DNA of 64,000 nt from assembly GCA_026874595.1 (NCBI GenBank), contig CM049321.1, forward strand, positions 8,246,979 to 8,310,978, given 5' to 3'. Each line of letters begins with the position of its first letter. Position 1 is the first letter of the stretch. This DNA is from Sipunculus nudus. Its lineage: Eukaryota; Annelida; Sipuncula; Golfingiida; Sipunculidae. Under the pieces are notes generated by a model. The model searched no databases. It was given only the letters and a program-made list of their open reading frames with translations, and was not told the DNA's origin. Below, one piece after another: positions 46,250-58,249 of this stretch. A program made the translations under genes and the position numbers.

Positions 46250-47546
46250 GTGCAAAAGCTAAAGTGAAATATTATAACCAAACAAACATTTGAAAATGTT
46301 TACTGTTGCAAAAAAACCATGATGTGGGACACATTTTTTGCTCATGGCTGCAATCACTGATTTTTGTAGGACAAATAAAAAATTCATGTAGGGCAAGTAA
46401 AATCTAGATGTCACTTGCCAAGTATTTTCAAAACTTGTTTAGCCCTGGTTAGGTGTACTGCAGACAACAAAAACTGTTCAACCTAACTTTACAAAACAAA
46501 GTGTGTGCTATTAAGATCATCATTCTACGTATTGATTGGATGTTTTAAGTACATCAGGTGCTGCTGCCTATTAATATCACCATGACAGGCGTTCCTAACA
46601 CTCTCAAAGGGTGTGGCTCAGGGAAGGTCTTCCATGTCAACTCAATTAACAGTTCTCTACCAGGAGTTTACAATACAATACTCTATATCTCTCTATTAAA
46701 ACACATTCTGACAGGTTCATGAAGAGGGAATTAGCAGTGTTACGATGCCATACGTGACCAACCATATACTGTGATTGTCTTCATATTCACAGGGTTAAAA
46801 TTTCATGATTTTCAATTTTTTTATCTTTCATGAGGGTTCAATTTTTGTGAGCTTACTAAACAAATTAACCTACAAGATATCCATTATCACTTGATTTCAT
46901 TTTATTAAATAAAAAATGACCATCTCATGGATGTCATTAACAGATACATATTGTTCCCAGGTTTTTTGCATAAATTTTATTAATGTGTATTATCCCTCAT
47001 TATAAAACCTAACCTTTGTGGAAAAACTCTGTAATCAATTATGGCAATAACGATCACTGGATGATCTGCATCGATTATAATTGATCGTCAGTCCCAACAC
47101 TAGCACCTACTCTACACAGTTAATTAAGACATAGCTCCCTGTCAAATATACCAAGATTACAGCCCCTGGATATACGATGGGCAGACACTATAGAGGTCTT
47201 CCGGAACACACCCCAGTTTGAGTAGATCTGTTGGTAAGCTGGGCTTGTTTACTGGCTGGTTCAGTGCCTGTACTGCACTGGACTCTACATCATCAGGAGT
47301 ACATCATCATAGCCTTCCTGTAACAGGCACTGCTACCACTCAAAAGTCATGGTGGTCACTCTGTGATTCTTCAAACCTCTATTACCCTCACACAAGGGGT
47401 ATTTATATAAAGGACTGGTCAATGCTCTACTGAAGAAAATAAAGGTATTTAACGTAACCATATGATCAACATGAAATGTTACTATATAGCCTTTCAGATT
47501 TCAAGTCTTTTTGCCCAGAGCAAGGAATAATGAAAGTAGATGATGT
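46250..47546. other. Mostly non-coding stretch
   Basis: A solo MITE-B-like end (ATACTGTGATTGTCTTCATA) near 46769. ATCGATTATAATTGATCGTC near 47073 looks like a decayed hAT-type end. A 71-codon plus frame at 47218-47433 followed by AATAAA has no splice or start support and is not called. Confidence 0.35.
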
Positions 47547-47655
47547 AACCTGAAACTATAGATTGATTAACCTGAAACTATTGATTGATTAACTTGAAAC
47601 TATAGATCGATTAACCTGAAACTATAGATCAATAAACCTGAAACTATTGATTGAT
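47547..47655. repeat. 22-bp tandem repeat, five copies
   Basis: AACCTGAAACTATAGATTGA-type units start at 47547, 47569, 47591, 47613 and 47635, with a few substitutions. Confidence 0.9.
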
Positions 47656-47677
47656 CTTCCATTGAGGTTTTACCATG

Positions 47678-48133
47678 TACTGTGATCTACTTGTTGTTTG
47701 CAGGGGTTTCAAATTTGCAATATCCATAAAAATAAAAATCATTGTGAAAATAAACCCTTCCTGAATAAGATGTCCCAACAACACAGGTGAATATTTGTTT
47801 ATATTTACCAACACTGACATCTTATATATAAACAATGACTGAATAGTGTTGCAAGGTGAAAGTTTGATATATTATTAATGGTAATAACAGAACCTGTAAA
47901 TGTTATCTGTAAATAACCAATTTATTTTGGGAATATATGAGGTTTTACTTTATCTTTATCTATTTTCCACTTGTTCAATGTTCCCAGGGTCCTTCTTAAA
48001 TTAGGAAGATTTTCTCAAGCAAAAATTCATGCAATAAAGGATATACACTGTGTTGTTAACTGTAAGGTGAGATCGCGAAAATTGAAACCCTCTCAGAATT
48101 TTATCCTAATGAATATGAAGCTAACTACAGTAC
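47678..48133. mobile_element. MITE-B copy, 0.46 kb
   Basis: TACTGTGATCTACTTGTTGT at the left and AAGCTAACTACAGTA at the right are inverted ends. The subterminal GGGGTTTCAAATTTGCAATA pairs with CGCGAAAATTGAAACCCTC. Confidence 0.65.
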
Positions 48134-48581
48134 TGCCTGGCATAGACTGAAGTGAGACATTTTAATACTCTCTGAATGAAGCCACTTAAAGAGTCTGGCA
48201 AACTATAGTAATTCAATACACCTGGAAATTAAAATTAAACATTTATTTTCAAGTATCCAATATATTACTTGACAGCTGATTGATTCCAACTGCATTTGAA
48301 TTAAGAATACCTAAATTAATCACGGACCCTCTTCACAAAATTGAAACAGATATACTTACATTAAGTTATCTATTAATCAGTAATCTCCTGACTAAGTTAT
48401 AATGAAAGCTGATAAAGTTGCTGCATAACTACTGAGTTTTATTGCTTCTTTTCACTTAATGGATATAAGTATTAGAGAAAGAAATTGGTTGCAAAACGAT
48501 ATTCAATGATTAAAGATAAACAAAATGACTGATCTATTATTTTATGGACCATCTACATTAGCATGAAATCTGCTGTATATA

Positions 48582-48700
48582 GAATTACACCTAAAATATT
48601 GACCAAGTAAATTCTGTCCGACTTGTACATCATGCTGAAAGGTCAAGGTCGCAGCCGGGTTGCCAACATTTATTTGTTGCACAAGACTTAATTTTAAAGC
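48582..48700. repeat. Dispersed repeat, partner at 51300-51415
   Basis: ACCTAAAATATTGACCAAGT and TTTTAAAGCTG blocks match 51320-51410 in the same order and orientation, with substitutions throughout. Confidence 0.5.
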
Positions 48701-48730
48701 TGCATCTTCAATATTTCAAGCAGTTTTCAC

Positions 48731-49010
48731 TACCCTTCAAAGCCAAGTCTGCAATTCCTGTTATGTAAATAATATTTGTAATAAATCTAAACTTGTAAAC
48801 CTACCTTCAATGTGAAGGTATCCAAGTCTTTTTATCCTCATAACCTTTGTAATAAATTTTAACTTGTAAACCTACCCTTCAATATCAAGTCTGTAGGTCT
48901 GGTATTCCTTGTAACATTTGTAATAATATTATTCTTGTCACGGTCAACCTACCCTTCAATGCTTGAGTATGAGAACTACTATCCTTGTAATATTTGTATC
49001 AAGAACTAAG
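48731..49010. repeat. Degenerate ~75-bp tandem repeat, four copies
   Basis: CTACC(C)TTCAA recurs near 48731, 48801, 48871 and 48949, each followed by AAGTCTG-like text and CTTGTAA.ATTTGTAATAA. Confidence 0.65.
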
Positions 49011-49041
49011 CTTCACTCCCACAGGTGAAAACCAACCCTAC

Positions 49042-49060
49042 CTGGTGCCAAAACAAATCA
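49042..49060 (-). CDS. Candidate 19-nt microexon, minus strand
   Basis: Acceptor TGTTATGACTGTTCCTGCAG (strong), donor CCAG/GTAGGG. It reads ICFGT after a split codon. Its two-nucleotide start matches the phase of the exon ending at 49117. It is too short to stand alone. Confidence 0.25.
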
Positions 49061-49116
49061 CTGCAGGAACAGTCATAACAGTTACAGTGAGCTGGTTTCC
49101 TGGGATGAAGACTTAC

Positions 49117-49190
49117 CAGGCTGGGAGCAGGTACTGCCACTAATGGTTAAGCTGCTGGGCCAGTGATGAGAGGATGCACAGGCCTCAGTG
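49117..49190 (-). CDS. Candidate 74-nt exon, minus strand
   Basis: Acceptor GGTGGCTGTGTGTGTCAG, donor CCTG/GTAAGT. One frame is open throughout and reads TEACASSHHWPSSLTISGST, then CSQP, ending in phase 1. It is serine/threonine-rich and could be a linker. GC is clearly above the background. It joins in frame to the next candidate. Confidence 0.35.
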
Positions 49191-49234
49191 CTGACACACA
49201 CAGCCACCAGTAACACAATTAATGAGGCGTGAAG

Positions 49235-49249
49235 CCCCCCCCCCCCCCC
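49235..49249. repeat. C15 homopolymer
   Basis: Fifteen consecutive C. It lies just upstream (minus sense) of the candidate exon at 49190. Confidence 0.95.
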
Positions 49250-49289
49250 ACACTGCTGCCTGGTCTACCAAACTACCCTGACTTGTATT

Positions 49290-49448
49290 TTATATATGGC
49301 TTATGAAGAAAACTAATGATTTGTTCATGGTCGTTCGATAAGGGTTCAGCACTTTAGACTGATGGAAGTCATGCTGCGGGTATTGGCCGGGCATGGGCCG
49401 CTTGGGGGTTTGTGGCTTGTGGTTGCTGTAGCTTTCTCCAGTCACCAT
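49290..49448 (-). CDS. Small proline/glutamine-rich ORF, minus strand
   Basis: A 52-codon ATG-to-TAA frame in a GC-rich block. It includes MVTGESYSNHKPQTPKRPMP and GQYPQHDFHQSKVLNPYRTT, then a hydrophobic tail (KSLVFFISHI). The first 40 residues have strong coding texture; the tail is AT-rich and may be intron read-through. Other frames on the same strand are also partly open, which is expected in GC-rich DNA. It may be an exon of the same transcript as 49190-49117. Confidence 0.3.
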   Translation of the reverse strand: MVTGESYSNHKPQTPKRPMPGQYPQHDFHQSKVLNPYRTTMNKSLVFFISHI

Positions 49449-49642
49449 GGATCAGTAAAATGGTGGCCATTTCTCACTGATTCCTGCACGGATTAGGTGG
49501 CATCATTATGTCTATCAGCTCTGCCAAATTTCTTGCTAAGGATCGCCAGGGTCATTCTCCCTGAGAATGAATCACCCCTGGAGCTGTTCAGGTAGTGTAA
49601 ACTACTTAAGCAAGTATTTTATATACAAAGTGGCCTTTATAG

Positions 49643-50144
49643 TAGTATTTGGCTTACTTTATATTCTATATGAAATTCAAGGTTTCATTTTCACAATATT
49701 CACTAAAACAAAATGTGAAACAAATACTTTTTTTGCTTTTTTGTTCACAAAAAGGATATTATCACATAAATAATGACTTAGTAAATAAGAGGCTTAATTG
49801 TCAAAGGTAATTTGAAAGGTAAAAGGTTGATATTATGAATAATAATAAATCTTGTATGTTCAAAGGTTGCTTTTATAAATGATATCAGCTAGATCTTTCA
49901 AATTATCTGCCATTTATGAACAATAAATCCCACTTGGTCAGTTCCCTTGGGTTCCCGTAAAATTCATAAGATTTTAGGCACATATAACTTGATTTTTTTA
50001 AATTCATATAATGATGGTTATACTTGTGTGGCCTTCAGTGTAGGTCTTTGTATGGGGAGATCATGAATATGGAACCCTTGCAAAACACTGGTACAGTGAA
50101 AATCTCAAAATTTTAACCCTGCAGATATAAAGCCAACCACAGTA
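49643..50144. mobile_element. MITE-B copy, 0.5 kb
   Basis: TAGTATTTGGCTTACTTTAT at the left and TAAAGCCAACCACAGTA at the right. The interior (GCTTTTATAAATGATATCA, TTCCCTTGGGT) matches 13675-13800, showing an incomplete further copy there. Confidence 0.6.
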
Positions 50145-52050
50145 TGTGTATGGAATATTTTTATATAAATTATTGACCATTCATCAAAAGCTTTCTCTGT
50201 GCATGGAATAGGGACTGGTCAAGGAAAGTACATTGATTAATTTCCACTATGAGTTAATTTCAGGGCAAACAGACACTGAACATGATGGCAACTAGTAAAG
50301 TCAATTACAATAAATATCAGATTTTTTTAATATTTAGGAATAAATTTCATATAAAGCCTACCACAGCATTATATATTTGTCTACATGGATCACCTAATTG
50401 CCTTAATCAGGTGTCTTAATTATGTTTGTAGTAAGTTTAAACGAGATAAAAAAGTGATAAATAAAGTATAAAAAAAAAAAAAAATTAAAAGTATTATAAT
50501 ACTAAAATAAAATTAATATTCATTCTTGAAAAAATAATTATTAACAGTATTAATGTTTATTACTGATTAATTACTGATTAATAATAAAATTAATCATCAT
50601 ACTTTATTTAAGCAAATATTATTAATATTAATTATTAATACAAATATTCATAACAACTGTTTATGATAATAGTATTTCAATAATCTTTAATGAAATATAC
50701 AAATTTAAAGACATTCCTTCCTTTTGTCAGATCAGGTGCTATCGTGAAAACAAAATTAATTAACTTAGGATTTATAAATAATCTCAAAATATTAAACCGT
50801 CATATTCACTGAAATTATACTATAACATAACAAATAAAATACTGAGGATTCCCAATTATCATTATTCATTAAAGATCATTTTTTACATAAGTATAATCCT
50901 TTGTAATCCATATGATAAAGTCCATTCTGAAAGGCAGGTTAATTTACTGAGATGCCAGCAAACGAGATTCCCCAGCAAATTAATTTAGCACAACATAATC
51001 CGCAGAGGTAGGTGATGGAGTTATCATATGAGCCATGCAAACTAATTACAAAGGTATGTTTCCACAGTTTAAGAATAAACCATTATATTCCAATGTGCTG
51101 TGTAATAATGAACTGTCACATTAGCCCTTGTTGGCATCTCAAATCAATGTCTCCAAGGTATTAGGAAGTGTATAGAGAATAGTGGTAGCTTTTTCTAATA
51201 CAAGGAACAGGTTAAAAATATTATATTTGAAGATTGAAAAATATAACACAATTGATGATCAATTTATAATCAATTTTTTATATGCCATCTATATACCTGT
51301 GAAAAATGTATTATACAGATATACCTTAAATACTGACTTAGTAAATTCAGTCTAACTTGTGCATTACCATGAAATGTCAAAGTAAATTACACAAGGTTAA
51401 GTTTTAAAGCTGTTCACTGTTTTATGTCCCGTCTTTGTTATATCCCTGACAGGATAAGAATATTCAATCAGGATAATCTGACTTCTCTGGATGTGCACAC
51501 ATTGTTTTTTATCAATTATACAAATATCAAATTGATTTAATCGATTATGAAAGAAAACAACCAATCATGTAGAAAAACAATTAATTAACACACCACTAAT
51601 TGAGACTATATGATACACTGTATACAGGTGTGGAGGCGGCCAGCTCAGTAACCACCCGGAAACACAGTAAACAGCTGCTGCCTCAATAACACTGGCAAGC
51701 ATGTGCAAAATCTATAGATTTTCAGTAAATCACTTTAATAAAGGCCCACCTTGCGTGGGTCTTGAAATCGATAGATTTATCAATCAGGTTACACACCTGT
51801 GACATGCTCAGCAAAGCCAACCAGTCCCTGGTGTTTGTGTAAAGGTGTGGCTTGACTACCAAGTCAATCTGACAAATTAAGGTAGCTAAAATGATATATA
51901 TTCCTCTGTTCCTAGAGGAAGGTGTTTTAATGGTATCTGAGCCTCTTCTACAGTTGTGTATGTTATTTGATCATTAAATCTAGATGAATCTGTTTACTAA
52001 CTGATGTAATTACTGATATCTTAATACTGACTAACTGATGCTGAATATCA
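50145..52050. other. AT-rich stretch
   Basis: 50460-50720 is very AT-rich low-complexity sequence with A and TAAT runs. 51300-51415 is the partner of the repeat at 48582. 51625-51700 is locally GC-rich, with a short plus-strand open piece (EAASSVTTRKHSKQLLPQ) after an AG, too weak to call. Confidence 0.4.
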
Positions 52051-52051
52051 A

Positions 52052-53108
52052 GGCTGTACACTGATACTTTATCCCTGATCAATAGGTTTGTACACTGATC
52101 CCTAGATCATGAGCAAGATATCTGTACACTAATCCCTTGATCCTGATCAACAGATTTGTACACTGATCCCTAGATCCTGATTAATAGGTTTGTACACTGA
52201 TCCCTAGATCTTGATTAATAGGTTTGTACACTGATCCCTAGATCCTGATTAACAGATTTGTACACTGATCCCTTGATCCTGATCAACAGATTTGTACACT
52301 GATCCCTAGATCCTGATTAATAAGTTTGTACACTGATCCCTAGATCTTGATTAATAGATTTGTACACTGATCCCTAATCCTGATTAACAGATTTGTACAC
52401 TGATCCCTAGATCTTGATTATTAGGTTTGTACACTGATCCCTAATCCTGATTAACAGATTTGTACACTGATTCCTAGATCTTGATCAGAAGATTTGTACA
52501 CTGATCCCTAGATCCTGATCAGTAGGTTTGTCCACTGATCCCTAGATTTTGATCAGAAGATTTGTACACTGATCCCTAGATCCTGATCAGTAGGTTTGTA
52601 CACTGATCCCTAGATCCTGATTAATAGGTTAATGTACACTGATCCTTAGATCTTGACCAGAAGATTTGTACACTGATCCCTTGATCTTGATCAATAGGTT
52701 TGTCCACTGATCCCTAGATCTTGATCAATAGGTTGTTCACTGATCCCTAGATCCTGATCAGTAGGTTTGTACACTGATCCCTACATCCTGATCAATAGGT
52801 TAATGTACACTGATCCCTAGATCCTTATCAATAGGTTGCGCCCTAATCACTAGACCCTGATCAATAGGTTAATGTACACTGATCCCTAGATCCTGATCAG
52901 TAGGTTTGTACACTGATCCCTACATCCTGATCAATAGGTTGGTCACTGATCTCTAGATCCTGATCAATAGGTTAATGTACACTGATCCCTAGATCTTGAT
53001 CAGAAGATTTGTACACTGATCCCTTGACCTTGATCAATAGGTTTGTACACTGATCCCTAGATCTTGATCAATAGCTTTGTAAACTAATCCTTAGATCCTG
53101 ACCAATAT
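52052..53108. repeat. 34-bp GATC-rich minisatellite, ~31 copies
   Basis: The unit combines TTTGTACACTGATCCCTAGA and TCCTGATNAATAGG. Most units carry two or three GATC sites. Variants (CTTGATC, CCTGATC; AATAGG, AACAGA, AGTAGG, AGAAGA) mix along the array. An insertion variant TTAATGTACAC appears in the 3' third. Periodicity holds for more than 1 kb. Confidence 0.95.
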
Positions 53109-53109
53109 G

Positions 53110-54460
53110 GCTTTTTCCTTTTTTCAGGTAGGACCCTGATCATTATTATTAATTTTTTATTTCTATACCTTGATCAATACTTTGCTCAATGATACTGACT
53201 TGGACTAATCAATTTCTTCACTGGTCTCAATGTCTGAATCTCTAATATTTTTCAGGCATGGTGAACCAGACACTATGTTGAATTAGTCAAATTCAAACCA
53301 TGCCCTAATGTGAAGACTCGCCAACTTGAGTTTTATCCACAAATCTTACGTTCCAGGGAGCCATAATAACATCTATGGTGAGAAAATATTAATTTTCATT
53401 CAATGAAATCTTGAAATTCACTACTAAAATAATATATGAATTGAGATGCAAATCAAAGGTAATTTTAAGTTGGTAAATGAATAAATTCAAAGGCCCTTCA
53501 TTAATCACATACCTGATCTACAAGTACATTTGTACAGGTACATTTTTTTTAAAATAAGCTGCCTTTATCCATATTAATCAGGTGACAGTCAGACCTGAAT
53601 ATAACCTGCGTACCTGTTAATGTCTGTCACATCAATGGCTGATTATATTATGTGCAAAGCAGATCAATACAGCACAGGAACTTCATTAGAACTACCTGAC
53701 CCTGCAATGACAGGATACCTGATTACACCTGTATATAATAAGAAGCGTGGTCACAAATACCTTGTAAGAGTAATGAAGAAACCAACTGTGCAGAAATGGA
53801 GAAACCAACCGTGTTCTGTAGAAATCATTACCTCTGGGATCCAAGGAGACTTCCATGTGAAGTCAGGTATCTTCAGCGGATACTGATACAGTTCTCTGTA
53901 CTATCAAAGAATTATAAATCACACCCGCAAGGACAGATTGTGTAAATGTCCCCGGGTGCGGCCTTCTTAACGGGAGAAACAACGTTCCCCTGCTGATTGA
54001 TGTTGTTCTCCTGCTGGTGCACTGCGAGTATTGATATATACCATTGTTGGCTTAATATACGCCAGGTTAAATCTTAGCCATTCATACAATTTTTTTTAGA
54101 ATTTCTTAAGGGTTCAATTTTTATCTCATCATATCCAGTACACAAGACCTACACATGATATATAACCATTATTACATGGATTAATTATATAAAATAAAAT
54201 ATGAGCACAAAATCTTAACAACTGCACTGTGAATTAAGGGGACATCTACCATAAATGTAATCAATTTTCGTAGGCATTGGGTACATAATGAGACTGAAAT
54301 CCCACCAAATTTTACAGGAAAAAGAACTGGGAACTTTTGGAGATGTTATGTGTATGAACAAACAGACCAACAGGGGAATACATAACCTCTGGAAATGTAA
54401 CTGGCTGAGATTATATAAGGAAACCATTTTAGGTCCCCTGAGATATTTCTTACCTGTAAA
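53110..54460. other. Mostly non-coding stretch
   Basis: An 88-codon plus frame at 53620-53886 has no splice or domain support. 54100-54190 resembles an eroded MITE-B end (GGGTTCAATTTTTATCTC). Confidence 0.35.
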
Positions 54461-54644
54461 AAATTAAATATGATTCATGACATCTATGAGATTAGAAACT
54501 AATTAACATCCGTAGGAAACTAAATATCATCCAGTCATTTATGAACTCAACAAAATTTTTGACTGTAAGAAATGGAATATTACTTAAGAACTCTACAAGG
54601 TATTTCATAACTCAATAAAATAAACACAATTAATGAACTCTACC

Positions 54645-54835
54645 AGTTATATTTCTTATTTGTAAAAAATAAAATATTATTTATCAAATCTATAAGATAT
54701 ACTTATCTCTATTATTTAATCTTTATAAAAATTTAAAAATGAAATATGATTTAAAATTTATAAAGTTATATTTCTTATTTGTAAGAAATAAAATATTATT
54801 TATCAAATCTAAAGGTATTTCTTATCTCTATATTC
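54645..54835. repeat. 119-bp tandem duplication, AT-rich
   Basis: AGTTATATTTCTTATTTGTA starts at 54645 and 54764. More diverged copies may extend back to 54460. Confidence 0.75.
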
Positions 54836-55014
54836 ATAAGTCTGCTGAGGTATTCTGGTAGTCAGGAAGTTACCATCAAATGATTACTTTCAGGGTTGAC
54901 CATTTTAAGACAAACCATACATCAACAGTGGCTTCAATTGTTTCTGTAGCAGCTCATAACCATAGAGTTCCTTGTTATATCAATTAAAGTACAAGTCTGG
55001 CCTCCAGGATGACT

Positions 55015-55168
55015 GCTTTAAAGACCTGGCAATTGTCTCTAACCTAACAGGTGAACCTAAAGCATTCACATTGGCTATAACTGACTGACCTGTCTAAAAA
55101 GACCACCTGTGAATTAAGACTTCTTTTGGCCAATCCCACTGGTGGTCTCATAACACGATTTTACTCTA
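55015..55168. mobile_element. MITE-A copy, left end eroded
   Basis: AAGCATTCACATTGGCTATA, ACCACCTGTGAATTAAGAC and GGTGGTCTCATAACACGATT match the family in order; the right tip is TTTTACTCTA. Confidence 0.6.
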
Positions 55169-55169
55169 T

Positions 55170-56149
55170 CTGGCTTTCATGATTTGGATTTTCTAGTCAT
55201 GGTTGTTCTAAAATTTCTATAATCATCTAGTTTAATCTAACTTGACAATTAAAGTTATACCATATCTGACTAATTTCACGCAGAAAACTTATATAGTCTT
55301 ACCTACCAAATGTGTTATGTATCTTCTACAACTGTGAAGCTCTACTGACTAAACTTTTCAATATGACTATATAATTTAATTTCATATCCACTAATTTATA
55401 AACATCATATCAATTGACCTCCATATATATAAAAGTCCACAAATTGAACACTACATCCTTACTAAAGCTGAAAACCTACAGTCTCCATCAACATAACTTC
55501 CTCTTTTACAACATAACACCTCTTTTACAAGCATTATGCAAATTAAGCAAAGCTACGTTAACAATTGTGATCTTGTGATGTTATTTTATATACCATTTTC
55601 TATACACCTCATCAACTAAACTCATCAAAAGGCTCATATGTTATGCAAACTACATGTGTATCCATTATAAATCTGCCAAATATGATTTTATCTACACATT
55701 TATATGAAAGCACATGTACACCTGTATGTTAATTAGACATTACCTGGCCAGGTATTTTAAGTACTTCCTGTCATCAAGTTGAGTGACAAATAGGTAGCTT
55801 TCTTAAAACAACGATAAACTCCCAAGAAAATGTACAGATATCCCGTATATGAAAAGCAGCAGGCGAGTTTAAAAGCATGCAACATCCTCTGTCCCCCGGT
55901 CTGTCACGTACCATCAACATCCATGACAAATCTTGATCTCTTTTTGTCAAACTCCTGCAGGAGTTATCACAACACTGCTGGCTTCAAAACAGATGGAGTC
56001 ACTACTTAATAGTTTTCCTCCAGTCCAGATGCTGAACTTACAGAGCCATCAATGACCACAGCACTGGCAGTAAACAAGTTATCATAACAAGTGGTTTAAA
56101 TCCAATATGGCTGTGTACATCAGTGACTGGGGGTTGCCGGAAACTTGTT
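55170..56149. other. Non-coding stretch
   Basis: No exon called. From about 55860 the sequence becomes GC-richer, leading into the ORF at 56150-56365. Confidence 0.35.
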
Positions 56150-56365
56150 TTAGTTGTCAGAAAGTCGGCAGGTTGGGCTGTAAGCTGCTTGAGCCAGTGG
56201 CTTAACCACGTCAACTCTATCAGCGCAGTATTGCCGCACTGACTGCATGCTGCCTGAACTCATCAATACCACACCAGACTGCATTGGCCAGGTAACGGAA
56301 CTACGAGAGTATGTGTGGCAGGAAAATGAGTTTATGTTCACACACTCCCCTGCCATTTCCATCAC
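56150..56365 (-). CDS. Small ORF in GC-rich block, minus strand
   Basis: A 71-codon ATG-to-TAA frame with G at -3 and G at +4. It includes MMEMAGECVNINSFSCHTYS, RSSVTWPMQSGVVLMSSGSM and QYCADRVDVVKPLAQAAYSP. GC content is far above the surroundings. The plus strand is also open here (LPELINTTPDCIGQ followed by a possible donor GTAACG at 56292), so the coding strand is uncertain. No family recognised. Confidence 0.25.
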   Translation of the reverse strand: MMEMAGECVNINSFSCHTYSRSSVTWPMQSGVVLMSSGSMQSVRQYCADRVDVVKPLAQAAYSPTCRLSDN

Positions 56366-56858
56366 ACAGATATTTTTACCTTTTTTAATCTTTTATAAAA
56401 AGATAGGTCTGTGACATGTTGATGGCTCTGTTTATTAAATGAAGATGAAAGTAGCCATGGGATAAGAATAATATGTTATTATTAGGTCCATAGCCTTTGG
56501 GATTTCAGGCTTTTAAGTGCACTGGGCTAGTGATAATCTGGATGTCATAACCTACATAAACTGTGGTTGCATTCATATATTAGAAATATGTTAAATATTT
56601 GTGACTTTCACTCTTTGACTAGGGTTAATTTTTCGTGATCTCAAAATACAGTTACCCACACAGAGTATATATCATATTATTATAAAAATCATCAAATGAG
56701 GCACTCAGAATGAATGTAAATTTTTGTTCATTATTAGATAATTTAAATGATCTGATATAAATCTTTGATTGGCAGCTGACATATAGATGTGTTATTATTC
56801 ATGAAATCAATCATAAAGTATAAATGTCACTTCATCTGTGTAGCTGGGACATCATAAT
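56366..56858. other. Non-coding stretch
   Basis: A solo MITE-B-like end (ACTGTGGTTGCATTCATATA) near 56560 and GGGTTAATTTTTCGTGATCT near 56622. No right partner seen. Confidence 0.4.
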
Positions 56859-58249
56859 TGTATCCGCCAAAACAGAGTTTTGCGGATACTATGTTTTCAG
56901 CCCACCGCCGCCGCTGCGTAGGTGTCCGGAGAACTCCCCCGTAACCGCTGGGCGGAATTTTAACGAAACCCGGGATTATGTTCGGGTCACATGTGAACTG
57001 CTGCGCCCCAATTTTGTTTTGACCTCTGACCTTTCCTCTGCGCTCAGCGTCCGTTTGTGCGTCTGTTTCCACATTTAAACCCACATATCTTGGGAACCGT
57101 TTGACGGATCAGGAAAATTTTTTTGCACAAATGTAGCCCTTGGAGAGCCTTATAACATACACATAAAGTGGTGGCGCCACCTGCAGCCATTTTTGCACAG
57201 CTCCCGTCTGTTTGTCTGCCATGGGATAAAATCACTCGCATCTCGGCAGTGGTTTGACATATCTGCCTAAAATTTTGCAGGTTTATACATCCCGGACAGC
57301 TCTCTTGATTTTATGACAGGTGGCGCCACCTGCATTCTAGTTTATGCAGCAGACATCCAAGCTCATATCTTGGGAACCGTTTGACCGGTTGGGCCAAAGT
57401 TTTGCATGTGTATAGTTCTCACATAGCTCTTTATCATACACAAAACTGGTGGCGCCACCTTCAACCATTTTTGCACAGCGTCCATCTGTTTGTCTGCCAC
57501 GGGCTAAAATCACTCATAAACATGTAGTGGTTTGACTTATCTGCCTCAAATTTGGCATATGTATACAACTAGGACGGCTTTCTGGATTTTGTGGTAGGTG
57601 ACCGATCAGGAAAATTTTTTTGCACAAATATAGCCCTTGGAGAGCTTTATAACATACACAAAAAATGGTGGCGCCACCTGCAACCATGTTTGCACAGTGT
57701 CCATCTGTTCGTCTGCCTTGGGTTAAAATCACTCATATCTCTGCAGTGACTGGACTAATTCACCTGAAATTTGGCATGCGTAAACATCCTGGATAGCTTT
57801 TCTGATTTTATGACAGGTGGCACCACCTACATTCACGTTTACACTGCAGACATCCAAGCTCATATCTCGGGAACCGTTTGACCGATTGGGCCAAAATTTT
57901 GCATGTGTATAGATCTCACATAGCTCTTCATCATACGCAAAACTGGTGGCGCCACCTGCAACCATTTTTGCTCAGCGTCCATCTGTTTGTCTGCCACGGG
58001 CTAAAATCACTCATATACATGTAGTTGTTTGACTTATCTGCCTTAAATTTTGCATATGTATACAACTTGGACGGCTTTCTGGATTTTGTGGTATGGGGGG
58101 CAACCTACATACACAATTTGGCTGCAGACATCCATGCTAATATGCAACACTCAATTTTCCCTTGCCACTCAATCCATGCCTCACTTCACCCGTTCCACTC
58201 TGATTTAGGCGGATACATGTAGTCGCTTGTCGACTACCCGTATTCTAGT
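56859..58249 (+). mobile_element. Helitron/Helentron-like element, copy B
   Basis: Same termini as copy A: 5' hairpin 56861-56888, 3' hairpin 58219-58237, then CTAG (58245-58248) and T. It is shorter than copy A, with a shorter CCG tract and a different order of core units. Terminal text is almost identical between copies. No coding capacity for a helicase. Confidence 0.75.
57160..58120 (+). repeat. Core tandem units of copy B
   Basis: GGTGGCGCCACC or close variants occur near 57171, 57320, 57448, 57668, 57818 (one change) and 57943. Around 57595 a unit of the last type (GGATTTTGTGGTAGGT) is abruptly joined to GACCGATCAGGAAAATTT of an internal unit. This marks a recombination or slippage junction. 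Confidence 0.8.

Noticed and set aside
53620-53886. 88-codon plus ORF
   Set aside because: No splice sites of quality around it and no domain recognised; left as unexplained.
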